From contig NC_091109.1 of assembly GCF_024713975.1 (NCBI RefSeq), forward strand, positions 17,142,501 to 17,206,500: 64,000 nt of DNA. Reading direction: 5' to 3'. The number at the start of each line of letters is the position of its first letter. The first letter of the stretch is position 1. The translations under genes and the position numbers were made by a program. Origin of the DNA: Paralichthys olivaceus (Eukaryota > Chordata > Actinopteri > Pleuronectiformes > Paralichthyidae). Below, in pieces: positions 20,271-35,084 of the stretch. The notes under the pieces were generated by a model. It saw only the letters and a list, made by a program, of their open reading frames with translations. It did no database searches and had not been told where the DNA came from.

Positions 20271-21910
20271 TCAGCTGTTCAGATGGAGCCAGTACTCCTT
20301 TGCAATGGTTAGTGTGGATCCAGGTGGCTCTCTCAGCACTGCAGTGTGGGTTGTGAGTAGCACCTGGTAGGGGCCTTGCCACCTGAGTGAGCGCCAGTTC
20401 TTTCTCCGAAAGTCTTTGACCACCACGAAGTCGCCTGGACGGGGGTCGTGAAGTGGTTCAGTCACTGGATGAGGAAGGGAAGATGTCACCTGTTTCCTGA
20501 TGTCTGAAAGAGCATTAGTCAGGTTAGAACAATAGGACAACATATCATGCATATCACACAAGTCTGTGGCGGGAAGTGGAGAGGGTGAAAGACCCGCACC
20601 AATGTGGGGAGGAGTTGCAAAAAGAATCTCATAAGGTGAAAGGTTAGACCTGGTTCGTTTTCTCATCCTCATATACATCAGCGCCAGAGGCAGGACCTTT
20701 GTCCATGTGAGACCTCTGTCTTCACAGCACTTTGCGAGCTTCGTTTTGAGTGTGCATTTTCTCGTTCCAAAGCTCCGCCACTGGCTGGATGATATGCACA
20801 GTGTGTTCGCACATCCATTCCTAGATGAGAGCTGAGTTGTTTGACAGCTTTGTCACTTTAGATTCTGCTAGGAATCCCCCATTGTGGAATGATGTCTTGT
20901 AACAGTGCTTTGGTGACTACACTTGCAGTTTGTTTTGAAGCAGGAAAGGCTTCAACCCATTTTGACCACATGTTGACCATCACTAAGCAGTGAGATTTAC
21001 CTTCTAATGGTGAGGCCATGGTGAACAACCAAAAATTACCTGTGCCTGCAGAGAGCACCAAAATCATGAGTGAAACCAAATGCATATCCGGAGTCTTTGT
21101 AAACTGTGAGTGTTTTACCAGTAGCCAATTTGCATGCTTTCAGTGAGCACAATGAGTTCTGCTGCCAGGGGTGAGAGGTGATGAGGAAAAGGACCAGAGA
21201 AGAGAATGTCACTATCAGAATAGACAGAAAAACCAACAAAGTTAGTACCAGAGACCGGGTTCACGTGAGGCGGACCCATTTACATACAGAATCAAGTCAT
21301 AGTTCATCAGAAAGGTCAGGTTGTGGTGAACACTGGACTTGTAGTTCAGCAACACAGTTGTGTTCTCCACCCGTCATCTGGAAGCGGGAGAAGCGTGGCT
21401 GGATTCAAGGTTGAACAGCGTTTCACTGTGATGTTGGGCATATCAAGAAGAACAGCTAGCAGCAGAAAGATGTGAGGTCTTCTGTTCTGTGAGAATGAGA
21501 GACACAGCATGAGTAACAAGAAGTGTCAAGTCAGAGTAGCCTACGATGTCACGTGATGCAAGAACTGCTTTTTCACAGGCGGCCACTGCACACAAGCTTT
21601 GTGGAGGGCCAGCTGCCACTGGGTCAAGTTTAGCAGAGAAGTAGGCTCACAGTAGCCTCGACAAAGGCGTCTGAATGTGTAGGCCTTGTTTTCAAAGTTA
21701 AAAGCAAACCAGTACTGGCTGTCCTTGTGGACAGGAACGTTTAAAAAAAGCATTGGATAAATCTACAACCGAAAACCACTCTGCATCAGGCGGAATTTGG
21801 GAAAGCAACGTGTACGGGTTGGGAACAATGGGTGATCGAGCAATTACAGCGTCATTCACAGCCTTCAAATCCTGCACAAATCACCACTCAATAGGCTGAC
21901 CTTTATCTCT
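20271..21910 (-). pseudogene. ERV pol remnant (RT-RNase H-integrase), unit 2
   Basis: Same defective fragments as unit 1. Two substitutions near 21167-21170 (CCAGGGGTGAG for CCTGGGCTGAG) alter a short RNase H-adjacent frame (HPWQQ for QPRQQ) and mark B-type units. Confidence 0.85.
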
Positions 21911-22361
21911 TGTGGTGTCTGAAATGTCATGTGTTGTGTTCTCTTTAAAGGAAGCTGATCTCTGAGTTTGAGGCCCATAGGTCCTGAGGAATTCAGAGGC
22001 CTATAAGTTTAGGTTTTCTGAGAAAAACTGAATGTATACATTAATGCATTAGGTCACGGCTTAAACTGTCACCCTAAATTTGAGCTGGTGCCTTTCCCTC
22101 CCTGTTACCAAACAGATGAGGTGGGCTGGATGAAAGCCAGATGTGTTTTCTTTAGATTCACAAAAACAACTCTCCTATATAAACGGGGAGTTGAAGCTGT
22201 TAGGGAGAAGAGATTCACATTGGCCCCAGATCTCTCTCCAGGCAGATTGCAGTGCTTGTATTGATGCTGAACTTTTTGTAATAAACCTTTCAAACAATCA
22301 AACGGTGTCAATCGGCAATTCCTTCATCATCTTCACATCATCGCTACCCCAATATACAACA
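21911..22361 (+). mobile_element. Solo LTR, unit 2
   Basis: Copy of the 451-bp LTR with the same termini, TATA box, AATAAA and CTCT duplication. It was multiplied with the unit and did not insert independently. Confidence 0.85.
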
Positions 22362-22731
22362 CTCTGATTTTCTTAACTGGAAACAGTGGAGTATGGACTG
22401 GCGAATCAGGGCAGGGGATAATTACACCAGCCTGCAAGAGAGATGCAAAAACAGGGCGTATCCTATCCACAGCTTCCTGTCTGACTGAGTACCATTGTTT
22501 ACATGGTCGATATTCAGATTTTGGGGTAATTGTAACTGGGTCACAGTTTCTGATGAGGCCCACATCGTATTTGTCCTTTGCCCACAGCATTTCTGGCAAG
22601 TCTACAAGCAGGAGAACATCTGATTGGTTTGACAACATGATATGAGAATGGAGATAGTCATCAACCACATACAATGATCGTGTGGCAGGAAAACACGGAT
22701 TTGGAGAAAATTTGAAACTGAAAGCATTCAT
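22362..22731 (-). pseudogene. ERV pol remnant (N-terminal RT), unit 2
   Basis: Same fragment as 6348-6717, separated from the rest of pol by the solo LTR. Confidence 0.85.
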
Positions 22732-22838
22732 GCAAGGTGAATAGATCAGGCATCATGGTTAAATGCCAGTCACTGACTGTCTGAAATGATGGTCCAAGGT
22801 CTCTCCACTGGTCATCATGTGATTTATTCATAAAGTGG

Positions 22839-23036
22839 CTCTGTGTGCACAAAACAGCTGAAAACAGTGGCTTTGCGTGCACAAAAGCATTGGAGATGGC
22901 GAGAGAAGCTTAAAATTGCAACTTTAGTTCAGAAGATGAACCTTTCTTCACAAAGTGGCTTGAAGCTTCTTTCGTCATCTCCAGTGCTTTTGTGCAGGCA
23001 GAGCCACTGTTTCCAGTTGTTTTGTGCCACACAGAG
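22839..23036. mobile_element. Fold-back element, unit 2
   Basis: Same hairpin at the same place in the unit. Confidence 0.7.
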
Positions 23037-23479
23037 GCAGTGTCAAATCTAGACCATATCAAGAGTATAAATATGGCAGATATGGCAGGATGAACAGAAT
23101 GAACAGTATAAATATAAACAGAATTATCAGTGGAATATAATTATGGTACAGAATTACAGTACAAATATAAATGTGATGCTCTCCAAAACAAATCCACCAC
23201 TATAAACCACCACCACCAAGACTACAAATGACCTGAAACATGCTCCTATCACTATTCTGGAGGAACGATTTGGGCCTCCACACTTGGTGAAACTTTCACT
23301 ACTGACCATCCCATTCGCTTATAATGGGGAGTGTTTTCCCTGAATATCTCAGGGACCGAAGGTCATAGCTGCCGGGCACTGCCACCAACGGAAAGAGCAC
23401 CCCTGAAAATGGGGGGGTAGCCAAAGTAATAATAATATAGTAGTAATATGTGTCTGTTGTGCTGCTGCTGCTTCATTCA

Positions 23480-24094
23480 TTTCAGCTTTAAATACCTCGG
23501 GGTCCACTTCAGTGAGGACCTCACCTGGACATTAAACACCACACAGCTAGTCATGAAGGCTCAACAGCGGCTGTACTTCCTGAGGAGGCTGAGGAAGTTT
23601 GGGATGACTCCTAAGATCCTCAGCAACTTCTACAGCTGCATCATTGAGAGCATATTGACCAGCTGCATCACCGTGTGGTACGACAGCACATCTACTATGG
23701 ACCGCAAACGCCTGCAGAGAGTGGCGAAGACAGCAGAAAAAATCATCAAGAACTCACTGCCCTCTCTGCAGAGCATTTACCACCGCAGGCAGGGTTGACA
23801 GGAGAGCTAGCTCCATTATTAAACTATTTCCAATTGTACTGTTTACATTTACATTGCATACATTTGCACTGCTCAGTTTTGCACAATACTCACCCTATTC
23901 ACCTCATTACCCTTGTTTTCACCTTACTCTTAAACATGTTTCATATTCTTATTGTATTTGATGTAAATATTGTATTTGAATGTCTATTTTGGTCGGCTGG
24001 TATTCCAGAAAGGACAGCACAAGAATTTCAATTCACAGGGGAACGTGTGTGTTCTTGTGTGTATTTGACAGTAAAAATTGTTGAATCTTGAATT
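23480..24094 (+). pseudogene. 5'-truncated LINE RT C-terminus, unit 2
   Basis: As in unit 1, but G at 23797 creates a TGA and shortens the frame by four residues. Confidence 0.85.
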
Positions 24095-27000
24095 GGCAAG
24101 AAAACATTCAGCCACTCGGCCCTTTGTGGAAGAGTTTGGACATGGCTACAGACAAATAAACAAGGCAGTGTCCAAGATGAAACACTAAAACACTTGACTA
24201 CTGCTAACAATAGTCTTTGGTTTCCACTGACTGCATTTCCATTGGATTTGCACTCAAAATCATTGCTTTTTAATGGTTTGTGAGTGTAGGAATAATGGGG
24301 ATTGTGACTTGATAAGGTGGGTGCAATGGTTTTTTTCGTCCACTAGATGGAGGTCATTGACCACGGATCACAACAGTTTTTCCTAGATTCAACATCTTGA
24401 ATCAACTTTATCAGTGTTCAAGTCAAGTCAACTTTATGATCAATAATGACATATGTGCAGGAAATACAGAGAATTGAAATAGCGTTTCCCTCTTATCCCC
24501 GGTGCAAACAGCATTCAACATGAAATATAAAATATCAAAAATAGAAGTCATTCAAAGATATAAACAGGCAGTGGCAAATGTAGATGATATCAAAGATTCG
24601 CAGTTTGGGCCCCTGACCAGCTAGAGCTCTGACATTTTGCACACTGCCTCTCCTCTCACCCCAGAAGGCTCCCTATGTGTTATTAAAGCTCTGGGTGTTG
24701 CAGGTCAAAAGATCACATTTTTTCCACCTACCTCCTACCTCAGTTCGAGCCCAAAACCACCCAGGGGCCCCAAGTTTTAAGTAGAGGTTCCCCCTGAGAC
24801 CCAGGAAGCACAACTACATTCGGGTCGCCGTAGCCGGAAGCTGTTTTTCTAGTGTAAAATACCTGAAAAAGGGTGTATTTGAGTGAACGATAAATGGACA
24901 CATACTTTTCTCAGATCATGTGTATTATGACTCATTATCAGGATAACCACCTACTGTAAATACAAATGCCACAATGTGTACAATTACTGCTGAATATCTA
25001 CAGAACTGAAATATTACATACGTCAATAGACTATACTGAAATATTACTATAGACCATGTACATCCAAACAGACATTTAACCTGTCTAATCTGTGACCTAG
25101 CACCTGCATTCATTAAACAACTTTGGATACCAGTAATAAAGTAAACATAAGCATGTAAGATAAACAAATACAGCATTTCACAAAATATTCTTTAACTCGG
25201 CTTACTTCTAATATACTGATAATATATTGCAACTCACAATTTAGAACAGTACACTCAGTAACGCAATTATTTCTGAAAAAATCAATTTAAAATAGCCTGC
25301 TTGCAACAACACTAGTCACATAGTTTTTCCACAGCCACGGTGTACTACTATTCCACAGACAGCGCACAGTTAGCATTGCAGGAGATTGATGTGCCTTATG
25401 TTAACTTAATCGTCGTCATGTAATTATCAATATTACTTCACGCTACATGAACAGACCGTATTACAAATTGTTTCCTGAGCACATATACACATTCACCTAA
25501 CACACTGGTAAATATTAACCATTACTTTGAGGTACTGCGCGTATCGCATTTACAAGGCAAGAAGTGTGCTTTGTGAGGTCCTAGTGACCTTGCCATTTGA
25601 TCTTTGACAACTGAATTCTATTCAAGTCATCATTGAGGCCAAGTGAATGTTTGTGCCACATGTAATGATATTTCCTTTGTATTCAAAACAATGCAAAGTC
25701 AAGTGAGCTTGACCTTTCGACCTTTGACTTACATGATGTAGTTGTTCATGAGATATCGCTTTCACATGAATGGGACAGACAGATGGATGGATAAGCTGAA
25801 AACATAATGCCTCTGGCCACACTGAAAGTGAAAATGGTAAAGAAATAAATATAGCAATACATGATAAATAATTTGTTCCATGTTCTTTTAATTTACATGG
25901 ATGATTTCTTGACAAAACAAGCCAACTCTATAAATGTGAACTGAGTGTCAGAAATTAACACGACATTCATAGCATCTGCAAACAATTTTTCCCCACAAAT
26001 TGCTGTAACTTTCTGAGAATCTGCATCACAGTATATTGTACAATATCATGTGTTTCAATACTCACATTATTGATGGAACCTCAGTGATGTCTACTGTCCC
26101 TGGCTCAGACACTCTCTCAAGCATCTACAGTACATGTCAAGACAGGTAATGGTAGAATTAAAATGACATTAGATATCTACAATTCAGTTGAACTATTATA
26201 GTTTCAGATATTAACCATTTAATTCCGAGTTCAGTCAGGAACCCTTTGTCATGCTTTACCCATTTGTTGCAAATGGGGACACAGTTATGATTGGCGCTGA
26301 AGGCTCCATTCTTTGGATGTTCCCTGGTTAGCCGAGCAGTGTGCTGAGATAAAACAGGGGACATATGCAGAGCGCCCAGTGGGCGTAGCAGGCAAGGTAC
26401 TTTTGTTTAAGATGATTTACCACAACCGTGTTTGGACTCGGTGCTGTGGTGGCAGTTTCTGTGAAACAAGCACAAAGTCAAACACTTCTTTCTTTAAGTT
26501 TAATTCACCATCTGCAGATGGACTCATTAGTACACATCACCTGATTGACATGCACAAATGAGCAAAGAACATAGGAGAATCTGTGTTCTTATAACTCACA
26601 GCCCCCTCCCACTAAGCGTGCAAAGGTATATATTACCCTTCTGTATTTTCACTCAGTGGAGGAGACATCCTGTCCTTTTGTTTACATGTTCTGTGGATGA
26701 CTCCCCCCCCGTGAGATCCCAGTTGTTTGATCCCAATCAGAGATACGAGATACCATAAAGTTGTGGTTTCTCGAGGCCATAAAACTCAAGTCTCTTAAGC
26801 CACCACAGTAAACCTTAAAGTTGCCCTTTTAGATGAACAATTTGGTCAACCATTTGGTCAGTCCTCCACATACATGTCTGTTTATGCAATTATACATACA
26901 CGAATGTAAAATTTCCATTACGGTGCTAAAAGTGTTTGAGCTTCGCAGGGATCAGTGAGGATGAGGTCGTATTTAAAGGGACCGCTTTGGTGAGAGAATG

Positions 27001-27453
27001 GGCTGTGATTGGTGGGTGACTGACGAGCACCCATAAACCTATCGGTATAGCTGAGCACATGACTCCGTGTCCTGCATGAACTAACACAATGCTTCATTAG
27101 TCACAATTCTAGTTCAGGATTTCCACAATGACATTCTAACTTTAAACTTAATTTAAGGTATCTTGAATTGAGGCAAATTAAAGCTGACCTTGAATTATGA
27201 TCAGTCAGAATCAAATTGTCATATATCACAAATCATAAACTGGATTTATTTTCATAATTAATTATGGATACAATTCCAAGGTATGATGCAGAAATCTGGA
27301 ATGGACATCTATATCATTGAGCATTGTACAAGAAGACAAGTACATTATTTTTAAATAAACAGCATGGAACATGGACATGTTACTACATGTTCTACTGAAT
27401 AAGGGATCAGCCACATGCTATCCGTAATACAAACAGCCATCATCAGGGACATA

Positions 27454-27820
27454 GTCATCAGAGAGATCATAGTTAATAATCATCCCATGGTACTTGTACC
27501 GTAGTTCTTTACAAAGTCTACCACCTGCCCCTTGATGATAGTACTCTGAGAGTTTGAGGGCTGATGCCTAAAACTCATGTCCTTGGTTTTTGTCACATTT
27601 AGTAGTAAAAATGCAGTCACAACAATACAGATTCGCAATCCACAATGGGACCATGGCTGTTCTCATCCGCATGGAGGAGACTGACTGTCACAGAGTCATC
27701 AGCAAATTTGAAAAGTAATCTGTTGTCATGCCAGCTGCGGCAGTCATCAGTATACACATTACAGAGTGAAAAGACACAGGAGAAGACCCTGTGGATGATG
27801 ACAATGCCTCTTACGTGCAT
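27454..27820 (-). pseudogene. LINE RT remnant (FADD), unit 2
   Basis: Same fragment, with a Cys-to-Arg change private to this unit (G near 27739). Confidence 0.75.
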
Positions 27821-29341
27821 TTGTTTACCCTCACTTTCTGTGTTACTTGTCAGTTGCAGCTCGAGGCATCATGCATGTAACCAATATTATCTTTTCCAGG
27901 CACTATACTGGTACTGTAGTACCTACAAGTTACGCACGTTCCATTTTGCCTGGGGACATTTAAAACAAACCAGTCTACAACATAGTAAAAATCACATGAA
28001 AATCAACTGCCCTCCTCATCTTTTCATTTTTTTTACCCCCCAATTTTTTAATGTGGATTTAGAATTTGATACTGAGCATAGCCGTGAAATTGGCTCCCCA
28101 ATAGAAATGGTAAAGGTTGTCAAATTAATGTTACCTACATAAATCCCCACAGATTTCCAAAACATTCTCAGAACACAGTTTACATCACAGTATATTGTAA
28201 GGTATCACATTTTTAATTACTCACCTTATTGATGGAACCTCAACCATATTTACTGTCCCTGGCTCAGACTCTCTCTCAACCATCTACAGTAGGTGAAGAC
28301 AGTAGGTGTTTTCGTTCCCAAAACACAGGCTCTCGTGTGGTTCCAAGAGTCTGTAAGAGTAGAACATGAGGTAGAGCATTCAGCTACCAGGCAGACACCT
28401 TCTGTGCATTTAAGGTTAAACTTAAAACATTCCTTTTTGATAAAGCCTGGCTGGATCAGGTGAGTCCTGAACCATCCCTTAAGCTGCTATAGGTCTAGAC
28501 TGCTGGGGAAACTCCCATCATCCACAGAGCACTTCTCCACTTCTCTCGAAAGTGAAATTATAATAACAGTTAAAAACTTCCGTCATCTCATGTGAAATCA
28601 CTGGAGCTTTAATTTTCGGTTTCATCGCAAAGGGGCTGCAGATGCTTTTGTGAAAGTTTACATTTTGTACAAAATGTGGAATTCTAAGAAACACAGATGT
28701 GATTAAGACATTTCTGGTAACCGTAGGGGTTCAATCTTTTCAGGAAGAATGAATGTGTGTTACGTGGCAAGAATCATTTTACTGATCCAACACAGGTCTT
28801 AACTATTTCAGATATTGAGGTCATAAGAAGCCACTGTGTGAGGTTAGGCCTGTTTTATTGGTGCTCCTTGAGGAACTCCTTCATGTAGGTAGCCAGAGAA
28901 AAGGACCCCAGCACTCGGTTGTACATCGACCAAATCTATGTCAATATGTAAATTAGAATATTCCCCACGAACCCTCCACCCTGGCGCGATTTCCTTTTTT
29001 CCCTCACGAACTTATTTTTTATATTAAAGAATGAACTTTATAACATTATTACTTGACCGACACAGATTACACATCAACAGACGAGCTGACGGCACAAGAC
29101 CTACGACAGAAATTGACCTTAAGAATAAGTTAGCAGTCTGACATGTGACAGCCATTTGAATCGCAAAGAGAGGAGCGTTAAAGCCTCGGAGTCTGAGCAA
29201 GGCAATATCAACCGCCACCACAGAAGTCAGAGCAGTGAGAGGGTTTAAATAAATGTGGGGGTGGCAGTTCTTAAAGCTGCCGTGAGATCATCACACAGTC
29301 AGGAGGCCTCGCTCGTGGCCGTCCAGCTGTATCCGGCGGTG

Positions 29342-29410
29342 TGCCTCGGCTGGCGCCTAGCAGCTGACTTAGAACTGGTGCGGACCAGGGGAATCCGACT
29401 GTTTAATTTA
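29342..29410 (+). pseudogene. 28S rRNA fragment, unit 2
   Basis: Identical fragment with the same breakpoint. Confidence 0.85.
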
Positions 29411-32400
29411 ACACTTTAATAAATGTCAATAACTATGTTACTGACGTGTCCCTCTCTCTCTTTCTCTCTCTCATTGCAGGTATCTCTGACTCCAGAACTG
29501 AAGGAGAACAACTATTATTATTATTATTATCATTATTATTATTAACAACAATACTTGATTAATTATTATATGAATTGTTGCTGCTATCATTAATAATCAA
29601 TAACTTCTTTACACTGTTATCGTTTACATTTTAACTAGTCAGAGCTGATACCTGACGGTGCTCAAGTGTTCCGGTCTCTCGCCTCCCCCTCCCCACTGTT
29701 TCTCTTCTCTCCCCATTTTTCTCTGCTCACCCCAACCAGTAGAGGCAGATGACCGTCCACATTGAACCTGGTTCTGCTAGAGGTTTCTCCCTGTAAGTGA
29801 GGGAGTTTTTACTCTTCACAGTCACCAAAGTGCTTGCTCATTGTGGGAACTGTTACGTTTCTCTATATTAAACAATATTTTAATGTCTTGACCTTCTATG
29901 TAAAGCTCCTTGAGATAATGTATATTATCATTTGGCGCTATACAAATAAAATTGAATTGAATTTGTAGCACCGGTATCACCCCACTTACTGCGCCACTGG
30001 ACCAGTTCTAGGTTCTAAGGAGTGGGAAGCAAGAATAATCACACCAGAGACCGTTGCTCTAAGTACAAAAGGCCGGCAATTTACTGAATGCAAAACACAC
30101 ATATAAAATACAGTACAGAAAACAAAACAAATACCCTGCAGGTTCCTAATACTAAGGCAAGTATAATTGAAAAGAGTATTTCACTCTTTCCTTTCGTTCT
30201 TTAGTTCTCCTAGTTTATTTCAGTAAAGCTAATCTAAGTTAAGTTAAACCAGTCTTTTTTCTCCTAGGTTGCATCTATTTTTAGAATTTTTCCTCCTGAG
30301 TTAAATCTTTTTTCCCTTTCTTTTAAATGTAAGAGAATACCTTCAGTTACACAATCAAATCAAAGTGGACCACAATCATTTCCAATCACACTCAGAAAAT
30401 ATGAACTCAACATGCAAATAAAAGTATGACACTTTCGAATCGAGTTCAACATGAGTTCAAGTGTTCGGTTCAATGAAAAGTTTCAGTTCGATTTAGTCCG
30501 AAAATAATAATAAATCAATCAGTTCAGTTCAAACTAGTTCCTGATACTCCTACCACTCTGGCAGCGAGTCACCATAAGCCGAAGATTTCCTCACTAGCGC
30601 GAAGGAGTAGATGAGTTGAAGGTGAAGGTCTGGGTCTGGCTCGCCATCTTGAATCCCGTCTGTGTGTGCTCCGACCCAGCTTCAAACCGAGCAAAAAACC
30701 TGACCTGTGTAACAGGTCATAAACACAAATAATCTCTTTTTAAATCCTCAAATCACACAAATAAATGTTTCACAGTTTCTGAGTTGTAACGTTACTGCTA
30801 CGGTGTTTTTTCGTCTCAAAATGGCAGCGGAGCGGTCTCTTTCAACTCACGGCTCCGTCTCCCACACAAACTATAGCGCATACCTTTCATTTATACAGCT
30901 TACAGACACTTTTGTAACATTCACAGTCTTCATAAACCCAAAAAATTTACTGATAAACAGGTTATGACGGAGCATTTCCTTGTGAATAGCTACGTTTTTA
31001 GCATTAGCTTTCCGCTAAAAAGGTACAACGCAGCAAAATTGCAAGAAAATAAAAACAAAACTCACCAAAACCAGTGTGACTTAGTTCTCATAAAATCCCC
31101 GTCAGTTCCCGACCAGGTAAGTTATATTTTTCAACTGCTAAATCAACTTTTTTCACTCTTTTTCTGCTTATTAATCGCAGCTCGTTTTTCTCCATTTTCT
31201 CCTCTGCTCTCTCCCTCAGGTCTCTGCTGCAGCATCACGCAGGCTCTGCGTGTAGTGTCACTAGTCCCTTAAAGGGGCACGCATGAAATTTCTGTCAGCA
31301 TACTTTTAATCTTAACCAGAAACATGTCACGCTATAATGTGATCCGTATAACGTTATTAAAAATGTATGAAACAACCCACTTGAGAACAAACACAGTTCA
31401 GATCTGTTGTTATATAGATAGTATGCTTGAGTGTTGTTATATAGTATTGTTTACAGATGCTATGAATGTTTGTTAATTTTATGTGTGCATAATATTAAGT
31501 GGAAAATATGTTCATGAAAGAAGAAAAAACATATTATTATTTTTGTACAGTTTACTGAATATATTGCGATACTACTGCTCAATTAATTATTGTTATTATT
31601 TTCCCATCACCTATTCAATTCAATTCAATTTTATTTGTATAGCGCCAAATGATAATATATATTATCTCAAGGAACTTTACATAGAAGGTCAAGACCTTAA
31701 AATCTTGCTTAATATAGAGAAACCTAACAGTTCCCACAATGAGCAAGCACTTTGGCAACTGTGAAGAGTAAAAACTACCTCACTTACAGGGAGACACCTC
31801 TAGCAGAACCAGGTTCAATGTGGATGGTCATCTGCCTCTACTGGTTGGGGAGAGCAGAGAAACAGTGGTGAGGGGGAGGCGAGAGAGACCGGAACACTTG
31901 AGCAACATCAGGTATCAGCTCTGACTAGTTAAAATTTAAACAATAACAGTGTAAAGAAGTTATTGATTATTAATGATAGCAGCAACAATTCATATAATAA
32001 TTAATTAAGTATTGTTGTTAATAATAATAATAATAATGATGATAAGTCAGATAATAATAACTCCTTCAGTTCTGGAGTCAGAGATGCCTGCAATGAGAGA
32101 GAGAAAGAGAGAGAGGGACATGGGAGAAAAAAGACACATCAATGACATAGTTATTGATATTTATTAAAATAAATAAATGAGTGTGTGTGTGTGTGTCTGT
32201 GGGTGGGTTAGGGTTAGGGTTAGGGTTAGGTAAGGGGATAATAGCCAAGCGTGTCCGCGTCCGGCTCCGTGGACACGCTATTTTCCGGGGTGCCAGAGAC
32301 TCAGGACTTTGGCTACCCCCCCATTTTCAGGGGTGCTCTTTCCGTTGGTGGCAGTGGCCGGCAGCTACGACCTTCGGTCCCTGAGATATTCAGGGAAAAA

Positions 32401-32647
32401 CACTCTCCATTATAAGCGAATGGGACGGTCAGTAGTGAATGTAGCAGCAGTAGCAGCAGTACAACAGACCCATATTACTACTATATTATTATAAATATGA
32501 TTATTATATAGTGTTATTATAATTACATACACACAGAGAGATCCAAAGTGTGTTGTTATTATTACATTATTACATACTGTTGTTAACAAACACACGACCA
32601 TCATGTCATCAGTACGGTTACCATTAGTAGTAGTAGTAGAAGTACAA

Positions 32648-32755
32648 GTATTTCATTCTATTGTTGTATTTCATTCTATTGTTGTATTTCATTCTATTGT
32701 TGTATTTCATTCTATTGTTGTATTTCATTCTATTGTCGTATTTCATTTGATTGTA
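32648..32755. repeat. 18-bp minisatellite, unit 3
   Basis: Same copy number as unit 1 (four exact plus two variant copies). Confidence 0.95.
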
Positions 32756-34525
32756 TTATGTATTGTATTTTAATGCAATAAAATCGATGTATTCAAGGCG
32801 TTGTCCTGTGTAGCAAAATAAAACATGGATTTAAAACATCACACCAAAAAGCAGCAACAGCAGCAGTAACAACAACAACAAATGAAGTGAACAATAAATG
32901 AAAATAATAATGATAGGGGACGGTCAGGAGTGAAAAAGTGTGGAAGTCCAAATCGTTCCTCCAGAATAGTGTTAGGAGCACGTTTGTAGTGGTGGATTTT
33001 TTTTGGAGAGCATCTCATTTATATGTATACTGTAATTCTGTTCACATTGCCATATTTCTATTGATATTCCACTGATAATTCTGTTTCTATTTATACCGTT
33101 CATTTGGTTCATCCCTCCATATCTTAAATATTTATACTCTTGTTATCACCGGGGATAAGAGGGAAACACTATTTCAATTCTCTGTATGTCCTGCACATAT
33201 GGCATTATTGATCATAAAGTTGACTTGACTTGAACACTGATAAAGTTGATTCAAGATGTTGAAGCTTGAAAAAACTGTTGTGATCAGTGGTCAATGACCT
33301 CCATCTGTTGGACAAAAAAAACCATTGCACCCACCTGATCAAGTCACAATCCCCATGTTTCCCATACTCACAAAGCATTAAAAAGCAGTGATTTTGAGTG
33401 CAAATCCAATGGAAATGCAGTCAGTGGAAGCCAAAGACTATTGTTAGCCGAAGTCAAGTGTTTTAGTGTTTCATCTTGGACAGGGCCGAGTGGCTGAATG
33501 TTTTTTTTCCAATGAAGCAGCAGCAGAAGCACAACACATATTTCTACTATATTATTATAAATATTATCATTATATAGTATTATTGTTACATACTGTTATT
33601 AACAATCACAATAGCATCATGTCATCAGTATACTCACCATAAGTAGTAGTAGTAGTAGAACAAGTATTTCATTTTATTGTGGTATTTCATTCTATTGTGT
33701 TTTGTAATGTATTTTGGGGGGAAGTCTTGCTCACACGTGTTCCTATTTATCGTGGTTAAAACAAAACGTCTGAGAATCTCAGTGTATTTACCATTTTTTG
33801 GTTAATTAGTGGATAAAATATATTTGTAAAGTTTAATTCTCATTGTTTGAGAGTGGGATGTGTATTTTAAGGAGAAAAAATTATTTTAAAGTTGTAAAAA
33901 ATTCATAAGTAATTGAAATTTCTGAGTATGTTTGAAAATATTTTTTTTTAATTTTAGGGAAATCCTTATTGGGATAGTAATTTGTTTATGATTCCAACTT
34001 TTTTTGAGGATTGGTGGTTGATATAAGGGAAATGAATGGAGAAAAATTCATTATTTAATCAACTCCCATGATCCTTTGGGAGTAGTGGAGCCAATCAGAG
34101 GAAAACGTTATTTTGTACAAGTTTAAAACTTGTTGTTGTATGTAAAATATTGTTTATAATGTAGTTTGAGTTGTAAAATAGAATTAGGAATAAAATTTAA
34201 AATATCTCCTTATTAATTCATTCGTTTATTTAAAAAAAAAAAGTATTCATAAAAGTGATTTGGTTTAGAATCCTCCTTTTCATATTTTTTTATACCATTC
34301 ATATAATAAGGGGCGCAGAGTCAGGGAGAGAAGCCGGCCGGGCTAAGCCCTCCCCCGCCTGTTCGGGCTGTGAACTCTGCCTCCCCCTATTCCCTCACTT
34401 TCATGAGGGAAGAGAGGTGAGGAAAGTGATTTTGTTTAAAAAAATGTCTAACTTTTTTAGGAATTGTTTCAATTGATTTAAATTAAATTGGATAAATAAT
34501 AGTAATAGTAATGATAATAACAATG

Positions 34526-34560
<35 letters not shown>

Positions 34561-35084
34561 TGTGCGGGAAGAGGGAAACACTATTTCAATTCTCTGTATT
34601 TCCTCTGTAAGTGACAAGTTGACTTGACTTGAAGACTGATAAAGTTGATTCAAGATGTTGAAGCTTGAAAAAACTGTTGTGATCAGTGGTCAATGACCTC
34701 CATCTGGTGGACAAAAAAAACCATTGCACCCACCTGATCAAGTCACAATCCCCATGATTCCCACACTCACAAAGCATTAAAAAGCAGTGATTTTGAGTGC
34801 AAATCCAATGGAAATGCAGTCAGTGGAAGCCAAAGACTATTGTTAGCCGAAGTCAAGTGTTTTAGTGTTTCATCTTGGACAGGGCCGAGTGGCTGAATGT
34901 TTTTTTTTCCAATGAAGCAGCAGCAGAAGCACAACACATATTTCTACTATATTATTATAAATATTATCATTATATAGTATTATTGTTACATACTGTTATT
35001 AACAATCACAATAGCATCATGTCATCAGTATACTCACCATAAGTAGTAGTAGTAGTAGTAGTAGAACAAGTATTTCATTTTATT

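Larger units (their letters stand above)
16010..32019. repeat. Macrosatellite unit 2 (B-type, 16,010 bp)
   Basis: Second copy. It differs from unit 1 by a few dozen substitutions and small indels at most. These include one extra 18-bp minisatellite copy, a shorter (AAT)n near 18540, T at 19170 (a stop in the L1-type remnant), G at 23797 (a stop in the LINE RT remnant), a 3-bp deletion near 28594 and a 1-bp deletion near 31470. Several distal changes (GCGGC near 27740, AAATTAG near 28952) are private to this unit. Confidence 0.95.
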
